In this document: positions 1-6,276 of the stretch, one piece after another
How the letters are laid out: every line of letters starts with the position of its first letter
Numbering within the stretch: position 1 is the first letter of the stretch
NCBI GenBank assembly: GCA_003511845.1
Contig: DOIV01000161.1
Location: 1-6,903 of the forward strand
Source of the DNA: Flavobacteriaceae bacterium
Lineage (GTDB): Bacteria > Bacteroidota > Bacteroidia > Flavobacteriales > Flavobacteriaceae
DNA: 6,903 bases
Direction of reading: 5' to 3'
Notes under the pieces: model-generated
Databases searched by the model: none
What the model saw: the letters and a program-made list of their open reading frames with translations, nothing else
Told to the model about the DNA's origin: nothing
Program-made: the position numbers and the translations under genes

Positions 1-78
1 ACTAAAATAGGGTTGATAATATTAAAACAAACACTCGAGACGCTTAAAATCTGTAAAAAAATCTCGAAAATAAAATAC

Positions 79-86
79 TATCTTTG
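79..86 (+). promoter_or_regulatory. Candidate Bacteroidota -7 promoter box (TATCTTTG)
   Basis: TATCTTTG matches the Bacteroidota sigma-ABfr -7 consensus TAnnTTTG exactly. It lies about 100 bases before the ATG at 187, implying a leader of roughly 90 nt. No good TTG/TTTG -33 partner is present at the expected spacing (about 19-23 bases upstream), only a CTG at 51-53, so the promoter is half-supported. It would drive the GLPGLI gene and the barrel gene together. Confidence 0.4.
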
Positions 87-94
87 AAATTTAA

Positions 95-122
95 ACAAGT
101 TGAAAAACAACAACAACCTTGT
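95..122 (+). other. Weak imperfect hairpin in the 5' leader
   Basis: ACAAGTTG at 95-102 can pair with CAACCTTGT at 114-122, leaving one bulged C at 117 and an 11-base A/C-rich loop. It lies just downstream of the candidate -7 box, so it would be near the 5' end of the mRNA. Stability is low and it could be chance. It resembles no known riboswitch or attenuator. Confidence 0.2.
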
Positions 123-186
123 GAAACTTAACAGTAATCAAATAAAAAATATCATTTTGATTACCCTTTTAACTTAACATTTTATT

Positions 187-936
187 ATGAAAAAAATTGA
201 AACAATAACTGTCTTACTCTTATTTTTTATTAATTCTACTTTTGCTCAAATAAAAAATGCAGAAATAAAATATAAAATAAAATATAATGTTACAGAAAAA
301 ACTTCTAAAATAAAACAATCAAAATTAATAAATCAAAAATCAATTAAAAATGAAATTGAAAGCATAGAAATGAATTTATTATTTAACAAAGATATCTCTT
401 TTTTTAAAGCTGTTGAATCAATGGAAATAGATAATAAAAGAAGAGTGCTTGGAAGAATTGCAAAAATAATGATTGGCTTAGGTTATGATCGATACTTTTG
501 CAATATTAATACAAAAAAAATAATTAGAGAACATGAATTTGAAGGCAATATGTATAATATTACTTCAGGTTTTAATGACAATAATTGGAAATTAACAAAT
601 GAAAGTAAAAAAATTGATAACTATAATTGTTTTAAAGCAACAAAACTAAAAACTTTTAAAAACAGGAATGGAGATATTGTTAATTTAAAAATAATAGCTT
701 GGTACACCCCTGAAATCCCTATACCATTAGGCCCTAAAAACTATGTGGGCTTACCTGGACTAATTTTAGAATTGAAGGAAGGGTACAGCACTTTCTATAT
801 AACAAAAATTGACTTAAATTCTAAGAAAGGAATTATAATTGGTAGTCCTAAAAAAGGAGAGGTTTTAACTGAAAAAGAATATGCTAAAAAAACAGAAAAT
901 TCTTTTGATAAATTTATAAATTCTAAGAAAAATTAA
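187..936 (+). CDS. GLPGLI family secreted protein
   Basis: A 249-residue protein with a clear signal peptide (residues 1-20: MKK start, hydrophobic LLLFF core, FA before Q21), so it is exported to the periplasm or envelope. The family signature is literal: GLPGLI at residues 188-193 (bases 748-765). It sits in the usual context of a W-x-L segment followed by a Y-x-C-x-K-A stretch (about 134-151) and an AWYTPEIP-type segment (about 171-178). Length is typical of the family (about 220-300 aa). The function is unknown; members are found in Bacteroidota and often sit beside large outer-membrane barrel genes, as here, where the next gene starts 8 bases after this stop. A membrane-associated or accessory role for that barrel is inference. 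Start: ATG followed at once by a signal peptide; no in-frame upstream ATG is needed. Base use is extremely A-rich (only 8 G/C in bases 301-360), giving a Lys/Asn/Ile-heavy protein, so composition alone does not imply transfer. Confidence 0.9.
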   Translation: MKKIETITVLLLFFINSTFAQIKNAEIKYKIKYNVTEKTSKIKQSKLINQKSIKNEIESIEMNLLFNKDISFFKAVESMEIDNKRRVLGRIAKIMIGLGYDRYFCNINTKKIIREHEFEGNMYNITSGFNDNNWKLTNESKKIDNYNCFKATKLKTFKNRNGDIVNLKIIAWYTPEIPIPLGPKNYVGLPGLILELKEGYSTFYITKIDLNSKKGIIIGSPKKGEVLTEKEYAKKTENSFDKFINSKKN

Positions 937-944
937 CTGTATAA

Positions 945-3608
945 ATGTTGAAATATTTTCTATTATTATCTATTTTTCTTTTTACACCTAATTTATATTC
1001 TCAAAAATACAGCCTAACTGGTATTGTAACTGATAGTCTTTTAAAGCCATTAGCTTATACAAATATTCTAGCAAAGCCATTGTCTAAAGAATTAGATATG
1101 GCTTTTGCTATTTCTGATGAAAAAGGAAGGTATAAATTGGTATTAAAGGCCAATGAAAGCTATACAGTAACTGTCAGTTATTTAGGTTTTCAATCTAAAA
1201 ATTTTGACATTAATCTTGATACCAATATTACCAAAAACATATATCTAAAACCCTCAACAAACTTATTAGATGAAGTGATTATCATCAACCCCGTTACTAT
1301 CAAACAAGATACCATAATTTATGAGACTAAAGTTTTTATGACTGGCACTGAACGCAAACTTAAACAGGTACTTAAAAAACTACCCGGAGTAGAAGTTGAT
1401 AAAAATGGTGGTGTTACAGTACTTGGTAAAAAAGTCAACAAATTATTGGTAGATGGCAAACCTTTTTTTGGAGGCGGTACAAAATTAGGTGTTGAAAACA
1501 TACCTGCAGATGCTATTGAAGGCATAGAAGTCATTGATAATTATAATGAAGTGGCATTTTTAAAGGGTATTTCTGGTAGTGATAAAATGGTAATGAACAT
1601 CAAACTTAAAAAAGACAAAAAACGCTTTACTTTTGGTGATATTGAGGTTGGTGCAGGTACTGATAAACATTATTTGGCACACCCAACTATTTTTTACTAT
1701 AGTCCTAAAACTAATATTAATTTTATTGGCGATGTTAATGATATTGGTGTTAAGTCATTTACTATAAAAGATTATTTAGATTTTGAAGGTGGTATTGGTA
1801 AAATGTTTAGTGACCCTAGTTCTTATTTTCAACTTTCTAAAAATGCATTTTCTAATTTTTTAGGCAATCAGGATTTTAAAAACGGTAAAAACAAATTTGG
1901 AGCTTTACATCTAACTCAAGCTATTAATGATAAATGGGATGTGTCTAGCTATGCAATTTTTTCAAAAACTCAAAATAAAACTCAAAATGAAACTCAAAAC
2001 CAATATTTATCTGAAAGCAACAACTTAATTGAAGACAAAACTGAAAACGGTCTTATTGATAATTCGTTTTTTATGGCAAAATTAGCTTTAGATTATATAC
2101 CAAACAGCACTAATGATATTTCTTATTCTGCATTTTTCAAATCATCTACTAATGAAAATACAAATAACATCTCATCACTCACACAAAACATCTTAAATAA
2201 TTTAAATACAAATTCTGATGATAAAACTATTACATTAAAACAGAATGCAGAATGGCATAAAAAAATATCAAGAAAACATACGAGTTCATTAACTATAAAT
2301 TATCAATACGATAAAAGTAATCCGAAAAACTATTGGTTGACCAATCAACCTATTTTACAAGGCTTAATTCCTCTTCAAAATGATCTAGAATTCAATATCA
2401 ATCAAATTAAAAATTTACAAACACATAATTTAAGTCTACTATTTAAACATTACTGGGTTTTAAATAATAGTAATCATGTTTACACTACAATTGGTAATAA
2501 TTTACTACATGACAATTACACTACTAATGACTTTCAAAAACTATCAAACAACACAATTAATAATTTTAATACTGCTGGTTTTGGTAATGATCTCGCATTA
2601 AATATAAATGATTTATATATTGGCGTGCAACATAAATTTAAAATAGGTATTATAACCGTTAAATCTGGCATTGCTGCACATTATTACCAATGGAAAGTCA
2701 ATCAATCAACAAAAGTCAATCGTGATAAATGGCTTTGGTTACCAAATTTTTTAACCAAAATTGAATTTAGCAAATCTGAAAAAATAAATTTCAACTATAA
2801 TTTAATGAATTCATTTGCTGATGCTCCTAAATACGCAAATAAGTTTCAACTAAGTCGTTACAATGCTGTAATACGTGGTAATGAAAATTTAGAAAATGAA
2901 TTGTATCATTCAGCAAAGTTAAGTTATACCAAATTTAGTTTATACAGAGGTATTATAATCAATGGGAATGTTGGTTACACTAAAAGAATAAAAACCATTA
3001 GAAATCAAATACAGCTTCAAGGTATAAATAGGTTTAGTAGCCCTATTTTAACTGAAAACCCTGAAACGCAATGGCAATTTAGAGGTAATTTAAGAAAAAC
3101 TTTTGGCAAAGTAATTGTCAAGGCAAAAAGTAACTTAACCTTGTCTGATTATTTTCAAGAAGTGAATGGTATTTTATCGAAAAATAAGTCTAACTCAAAA
3201 GGATTTGGCTTAGAAATAGCCACCAATTTTAAACAGTGGCCGAATATAGAGATTGGTTATAACAAAAACTTTAATAGTTTTTCAACTTCAAATAATAGTT
3301 CAAAGTTTACCAATGAAAACCCATATATCAATATAGAATATGATTTTTTAAAAGGTTTTATTTTAATGGCAGATTATTCTAGAAATAACTATTTAAATAA
3401 TAACAATCAAAAAAACAATTATGAAATAGCCAATGCATCCTTATTCTATCAAAAGGAAGATAGTGCTTGGGGTTTTAAAATAAATGGGACTAATATTTTA
3501 AATGCCAAATTTAAAAATGAAAATTCATTTTCAGAATTCATCATCTCAGACCAAAGAACATATATTTTACCTAGAATTTGGTTGTTTACATTAACCTACA
3601 AGCTATAG
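945..3608 (+). CDS. TonB-dependent-receptor-like outer membrane beta-barrel with carboxypeptidase-regulatory-like domain
   Basis: An 887-residue outer membrane protein. Signal peptide at residues 1-19 (cut before Q20). Residues about 23-103 form a carboxypeptidase-regulatory-like Ig fold (LTGIVTD, PLAYTNI, SDEKGRYKL, VSYLGFQ), the usual N-terminal extension of Bacteroidota TonB-type receptors. Residues about 137-224 are a plug-like domain: LKKLPGVEVD, VDGKPFFGGG, NIPADAIEGIEVID, and a run to MNIKLKKDKK. The rest (about 230-887) is a Tyr/Asn/Ser-rich alternating pattern expected of a beta-barrel of the 'outer membrane beta-barrel family', ending in an aromatic strand (WLFTLTYKL). No TonB box is obvious, so energised import is assumed from family, not seen. 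The substrate is unknown. The plug and FFGGG loop resemble receptors commonly paired with GLPGLI proteins; this gene begins 8 bases after such a gene and is presumably co-transcribed. A 12-bp x3 tandem repeat lies inside it (1965-2000). Full length, no frameshift. Confidence 0.9.
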   Translation: MLKYFLLLSIFLFTPNLYSQKYSLTGIVTDSLLKPLAYTNILAKPLSKELDMAFAISDEKGRYKLVLKANESYTVTVSYLGFQSKNFDINLDTNITKNIYLKPSTNLLDEVIIINPVTIKQDTIIYETKVFMTGTERKLKQVLKKLPGVEVDKNGGVTVLGKKVNKLLVDGKPFFGGGTKLGVENIPADAIEGIEVIDNYNEVAFLKGISGSDKMVMNIKLKKDKKRFTFGDIEVGAGTDKHYLAHPTIFYYSPKTNINFIGDVNDIGVKSFTIKDYLDFEGGIGKMFSDPSSYFQLSKNAFSNFLGNQDFKNGKNKFGALHLTQAINDKWDVSSYAIFSKTQNKTQNETQNQYLSESNNLIEDKTENGLIDNSFFMAKLALDYIPNSTNDISYSAFFKSSTNENTNNISSLTQNILNNLNTNSDDKTITLKQNAEWHKKISRKHTSSLTINYQYDKSNPKNYWLTNQPILQGLIPLQNDLEFNINQIKNLQTHNLSLLFKHYWVLNNSNHVYTTIGNNLLHDNYTTNDFQKLSNNTINNFNTAGFGNDLALNINDLYIGVQHKFKIGIITVKSGIAAHYYQWKVNQSTKVNRDKWLWLPNFLTKIEFSKSEKINFNYNLMNSFADAPKYANKFQLSRYNAVIRGNENLENELYHSAKLSYTKFSLYRGIIINGNVGYTKRIKTIRNQIQLQGINRFSSPILTENPETQWQFRGNLRKTFGKVIVKAKSNLTLSDYFQEVNGILSKNKSNSKGFGLEIATNFKQWPNIEIGYNKNFNSFSTSNNSSKFTNENPYINIEYDFLKGFILMADYSRNNYLNNNNQKNNYEIANASLFYQKEDSAWGFKINGTNILNAKFKNENSFSEFIISDQRTYILPRIWLFTLTYKL
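1965..2000 (+). repeat. Three tandem 12-bp units inside the barrel gene (KTQN / KTQN / ETQN)
   Basis: Three consecutive near-identical units of the form aaaactcaaaat encode KTQN, KTQN and ETQN at residues 341-352. The first two are identical; the third differs at its first and last bases. In-frame 12-bp units add or remove four residues without breaking the frame. The segment lies between predicted barrel strands, probably in a loop or turn. Confidence 0.75.
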
Positions 3609-3625
3609 CCTAAATATTACATATC
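3609..3625. other. 17-base gap between convergent genes
   Basis: The barrel gene ends at 3608 and batE (opposite strand) ends at 3626. The only symmetry is GCTATAGC at 3602-3609, which has no loop, and no GC-rich hairpin plus T-run is present. Neither operon therefore has a visible intrinsic terminator here, and the two transcripts probably overlap at their 3' ends. Confidence 0.6.
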
Positions 3626-4375
3626 TCACAACTCTTTCAAATCATCACCAACCATCCAACCTATTTTACCATCGGCTATTTTAATTTTTTTCCAATTGTC
3701 TAGGCTTTCTAACACTTTAACCTTGGTACCTTCATGCAGTTCAAAGCTAACTTCACTTGCCATAGTTGGTGCGGTTTTCACTTCTGTTTTTTGAGAAAAT
3801 ACAATAGCTTCTTTATTAGCTTTTGAATACTTATAATTTTGATACGCAATGGCAATTATCAATAAAGCCAAAAATGCACTGATAAAGCTAGTTATAAAAT
3901 ACAACCGTTTATGACCAGAACTGTAAGAAAAATGATATAATAAAAACAAAATAGCAAACAAAAATGCTAAACTTACTGCCAACCATGCCCACGTATTATA
4001 CGATAGTTTCATTATAAAACCTTGATTTATTTTTTGTAATACTGTTTTAGGCAATGGCTCTATATTATCAATAGTCATCCGTTTTGCAAATGCCAAATTA
4101 AACTGAGCATCATTATGCATAGGGTTTTGTAATATCACTTTTTCATAATAATAAATAGCTGGTGCTATTTTATTCATTCTATAATAGGTGTTTGCCATAT
4201 TATAAAATAAGTCATCAGAGTTTATATTGTGACTTTCTATTTCTTTATACAATTTTAAAGCCTCATTATAATTTTCATTTTGATACAATTTATTTGCTTT
4301 GGCGAATAAACTATCCGCTTGAGCGTACAAACCGCTTGAAAAAATTAAAACTATTATAACTATTATTTTTTTCAT
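3626..4375 (-). CDS. batE: BatE: TPR and SH3-like membrane protein of the Bat (aerotolerance) cluster
   Basis: A 249-residue protein when started at the ATG at 4373-4375. Order: signal peptide (1-18, cut before Q19); TPR region (about 20-100) with LFYNMANTYYRM, KIAPAIYYYEKVILQNP and AQFNLAFAKR; two membrane segments (about 127-149 and 157-179) separated by a short SSGHKR turn; C-terminal bacterial SH3-like domain (about 189-249) with EGTKVKVLE, DNWKKIKI and DGKIGWM. This architecture is that of BatE. TPRs and the SH3 domain presumably face the periplasm for protein or wall contacts (inference). It is last in the bat run, 30 bases after batD. An in-frame TTG at 4394-4396 would add seven residues (MFQDHIN) before the signal peptide, but it lies inside a palindromic repeat and would bury the signal, so the ATG is chosen. 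The cluster is tied to oxygen/stress tolerance in Bacteroides; the mechanism is unknown. Confidence 0.88.
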   Translation of the reverse strand: MKKIIVIIVLIFSSGLYAQADSLFAKANKLYQNENYNEALKLYKEIESHNINSDDLFYNMANTYYRMNKIAPAIYYYEKVILQNPMHNDAQFNLAFAKRMTIDNIEPLPKTVLQKINQGFIMKLSYNTWAWLAVSLAFLFAILFLLYHFSYSSGHKRLYFITSFISAFLALLIIAIAYQNYKYSKANKEAIVFSQKTEVKTAPTMASEVSFELHEGTKVKVLESLDNWKKIKIADGKIGWMVGDDLKEL

Positions 4376-4385
4376 ATTTATGTGA

Positions 4386-4404
4386 TCCTGAAACAAGTTC
4401 AGGA
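4386..4404. repeat. Perfect 7-bp palindrome with 5-base loop in the batD-batE gap
   Basis: TCCTGAA (4386-4392), loop ACAAG (4393-4397), TTCAGGA (4398-4404). It fills most of the 30-base gap between the batD stop (4406-4408) and the batE ATG (4373-4375). The core strongly resembles a small dispersed intergenic palindrome seen repeatedly in flavobacterial genomes (from memory, not searched). As RNA it would form a short stem that could affect mRNA stability or translation of batE. Confidence 0.8.
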
Positions 4405-4405
4405 C

Positions 4406-6172
4406 TTAAAGTTGTTTATCAATCTTTGCAATGACTGTTCTTGCTGTATTATATTCTTCTTGCATCATTACATTGCTAGATGGTGTGTATCGTGCATAAT
4501 CACAATCGTCTAACACTTTTACAAATTCATCAATAGCTTTTTTATCTACATTACGTTCTTGCAGCAATTCGCTTATTCTTTCTTTACTAATATCAGTAGT
4601 TTCAACATGTAATTGAGCTTTTAAATAATTATGTAAGGATTTTTCTAATGCAATATAAAACGCTTCTTTACTCCCAATCTGTTTTTTGGCTTCAGATAAA
4701 TACTTTTTAGCTAATTTATCAGCTTTTCTGCGTTTACTTCCAGCAATATCGCTATCTCTTTCTTCTTTCTTTTTCCCAATAAAAATCCCAAAAGGTATCG
4801 CCAATAAAGGCAATAACATTAACGAATAAAACAATGTTGATTTAAAAAAATCTTCAGTGTTTGCCTTAGGCTTTAAATTGGCATTAGTACTAATAAACCG
4901 AATGTCTTTAGCATTGCTCAACACATCTCTTTTTATAGTTGATGTATTGTTTACGACTTCCTGTTCTTTTCCTTCGGGTACATTTAGAATAATTTCTTCT
5001 GAAGTAATCGTTTTATAACTTTTACTTTCTAAACTAAAATAAGTGAAATCTACTGGAGGTATTTTATATTTCCCTCTAAAGAGTGGTACAATAGTATATT
5101 CATTGTATACATTGCCTGAAAATCCGTTTATAGAAGTTCTAATATTCTCTTTATGTTCTGGTTCGTATTTTTCCAATCCGCTTGGCGTTTCAATAGTAGG
5201 TAATTCAATCAATCTTAAATTACCTTTACCACTAACTTCAACTTTAATTTGAGCTGCCTCATTTGCTTTTAACTTTGTTTTATTGGCAAGTACTTTAAAT
5301 TTAAAATTACCTACAGCTCCAGTAAAATCAACTGGTTTGTTTTCTGTTGGTAATGGTTTTACATCAACAGTACGATTACCTGTAGAGGCTGTATATGTAA
5401 TGCTTCTTGTAACAAGCCCACCAAACACACTTCTTCTACCTGTGGGTACAGCTGTACCTACTTCCATTTCTAAAGGGCTTATTGTAAGTTTACCTGATTT
5501 TTGAGGTGTCAATACTACTTTTTTTATTATAGCATATCGGTGGTGTTTTCCTTGAAAGCTACCGTCTTTTGGCAAGGCTTTTTTCATCTCTATTTCTTGA
5601 TGTAAAAAGCCATCAAATGCAGGTAACTTAGACACTTGATAATTTCTTACTTCTACTTTAGTTACATCAACAAAAATTTTATACGTTATAGAAATACTCT
5701 CACCAACATAAGGATTGGAGTTTGATATCTCAGCAATTAAATGAATATTTTGTGAAGCAATATATCTTGGGTCATTTGGGTCTTCTGGTATTTCAATAGC
5801 ATTAGTAACTGTTATTTTAACTGGATTGGTTTTAAGGGTAAACCCTTCATATTCCATACTAGCAGAAGATATTGTTAAATTCCCTTTTCTTTTAGGTTGA
5901 ATGATATAGGTATAGGTCATTTTAAAAAATTTCTGACCATTAATATTTGCAGAACTCACAGCTGGCATAGGTCCAGCTAAGATTTTAAAATCTTTAAAAC
6001 TTGGTGGCTTAAAGTTATCACCGCCTTGCTTATCTATAGTAAATGAAATTTGCAACCGTTCATTCAAACCTAATCTATTTTTACTTACCTTAGTTTCAAA
6101 CGATACTTCTTGAGCCAACAAAGGTTGACTCACCAATAGCAGTAACAATATTATTTTAATGTTTTTAAACAT
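4406..6172 (-). CDS. batD: BatD: periplasmic Ig-like repeat protein with C-terminal membrane anchor
   Basis: A 588-residue protein. Signal peptide at residues 1-20 (LLLLLVSQPLLA before Q21). Residues about 31-380 hold three similar units, each opening with an N-x-(V/L)-x-x-(N/G)-E strand (31-46, 153-167, 297-314) and closing with a P-x-x-x-G-x-x-x-I-x-P-type strand (91-107, 221-238, 361-378); these are Ig-like BatD-family modules facing the periplasm. One transmembrane helix at about 445-466 (LFYSLMLLPLLAIPFGIFIG) is followed by a very basic stretch (KKKEER, KRRKADKLAKK), which places the C-terminus in the cytoplasm. Residues about 487-588 are a helical domain with the YARYTP-type motif near 569-574, typical of BatD and related proteins. 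Length matches the family. Start: ATG directly before the signal peptide, 104 bases after batC ends. It presumably works with BatA/B/C and BatE in an envelope complex; no enzymatic motif is seen. Confidence 0.92.
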   Translation of the reverse strand: MFKNIKIILLLLLVSQPLLAQEVSFETKVSKNRLGLNERLQISFTIDKQGGDNFKPPSFKDFKILAGPMPAVSSANINGQKFFKMTYTYIIQPKRKGNLTISSASMEYEGFTLKTNPVKITVTNAIEIPEDPNDPRYIASQNIHLIAEISNSNPYVGESISITYKIFVDVTKVEVRNYQVSKLPAFDGFLHQEIEMKKALPKDGSFQGKHHRYAIIKKVVLTPQKSGKLTISPLEMEVGTAVPTGRRSVFGGLVTRSITYTASTGNRTVDVKPLPTENKPVDFTGAVGNFKFKVLANKTKLKANEAAQIKVEVSGKGNLRLIELPTIETPSGLEKYEPEHKENIRTSINGFSGNVYNEYTIVPLFRGKYKIPPVDFTYFSLESKSYKTITSEEIILNVPEGKEQEVVNNTSTIKRDVLSNAKDIRFISTNANLKPKANTEDFFKSTLFYSLMLLPLLAIPFGIFIGKKKEERDSDIAGSKRRKADKLAKKYLSEAKKQIGSKEAFYIALEKSLHNYLKAQLHVETTDISKERISELLQERNVDKKAIDEFVKVLDDCDYARYTPSSNVMMQEEYNTARTVIAKIDKQL

Positions 6173-6276
6173 TTCTTTTTTTAATCTCTTATTCTATTTA
6201 ACCAAAATCAAAACCCTTCTTTATATTTCTGCCTCCTAACTTTCTCCCCTTTGGGGAGATGCCAAAGGCAGAGGGG
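6173..6276. other. 104-base gap between batC and batD
   Basis: The part next to batC carries a nested inverted repeat (6228-6272, listed separately). The part next to batD is AT-rich, with no TAnnTTTG box on the - strand, so an independent batD promoter is not supported. batD is probably read from the upstream bat promoter outside the window. Confidence 0.6.
6228..6272. repeat. Nested inverted repeat (double hairpin) in the batC-batD gap
   Basis: An outer stem TCTGCC (6228-6233) pairs with GGCAGA (6267-6272). Inside it is a perfect hairpin, TCTCCCC (6243-6249), TTT loop, GGGGAGA (6253-6259), and a small alternative stem, TGCC AAA GGCA (6260-6270). It is far more GC-rich than its surroundings, and a GGGG run at 6273-6276 takes it right up to the batC stop codon (6277-6279). 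It looks like a common flavobacterial intergenic repeat ('CTCCCCTTTGGGGAG' type, recalled, not searched). It is not a classical terminator because no T-run follows on the - strand. It could still stabilise batC mRNA or reduce readthrough into batD. Confidence 0.8.

Larger units (their letters stand above)
1..186. other. Leader / intergenic region upstream of the GLPGLI gene
   Basis: AT-rich, with no convincing gene. One + strand frame is open from position 1 to a TGA at 85-87 (28 codons, lysine/isoleucine-rich, no recognisable motif). It could be the tail of a gene ending here, but in such AT-rich DNA chance is just as likely. The - strand has only very short frames: the CAT triplets at 178-180 and 153-155 lead to stops within a few codons. 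The region holds a candidate promoter -7 box and a weak hairpin, listed separately. Confidence 0.6.

Noticed and set aside
1..87. 28-codon open frame entering from the window edge as a possible upstream gene tail.
   Set aside because: Too short, low complexity and without motif; an open run of this size is expected by chance in some frame, and its stop overlaps the -7 box candidate.
187..936. GLPGLI gene as horizontally acquired because of its extreme AT content.
   Set aside because: The family is native to Bacteroidota, and Lys/Asn/Ile-rich composition explains much of the bias; no mobile-element ends flank it.
1319..1534. 71-codon - strand frame inside the barrel gene.
   Set aside because: Antisense to the conserved plug-like domain; no independent motif or context.
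3602..3609. GCTATAGC palindrome at the end of the barrel gene as a terminator.
   Set aside because: No loop, only 8 bases, half AT, and no T-run follows.
4162..4359. 65-codon + strand frame opposite batE.
   Set aside because: Shadow of the TPR-coding region; no recognisable protein features.
5043..5504. Two + strand frames (5043-5252 and 5283-5504) opposite batD.
   Set aside because: Shadows of the Ig-like module coding sequence.
6243..6259. TCTCCCC-TTT-GGGGAGA hairpin as a classical intrinsic terminator for batC.
   Set aside because: On the - strand no run of T follows the stem, and batD continues in the same direction without a visible promoter; a dispersed repeat is the better reading.
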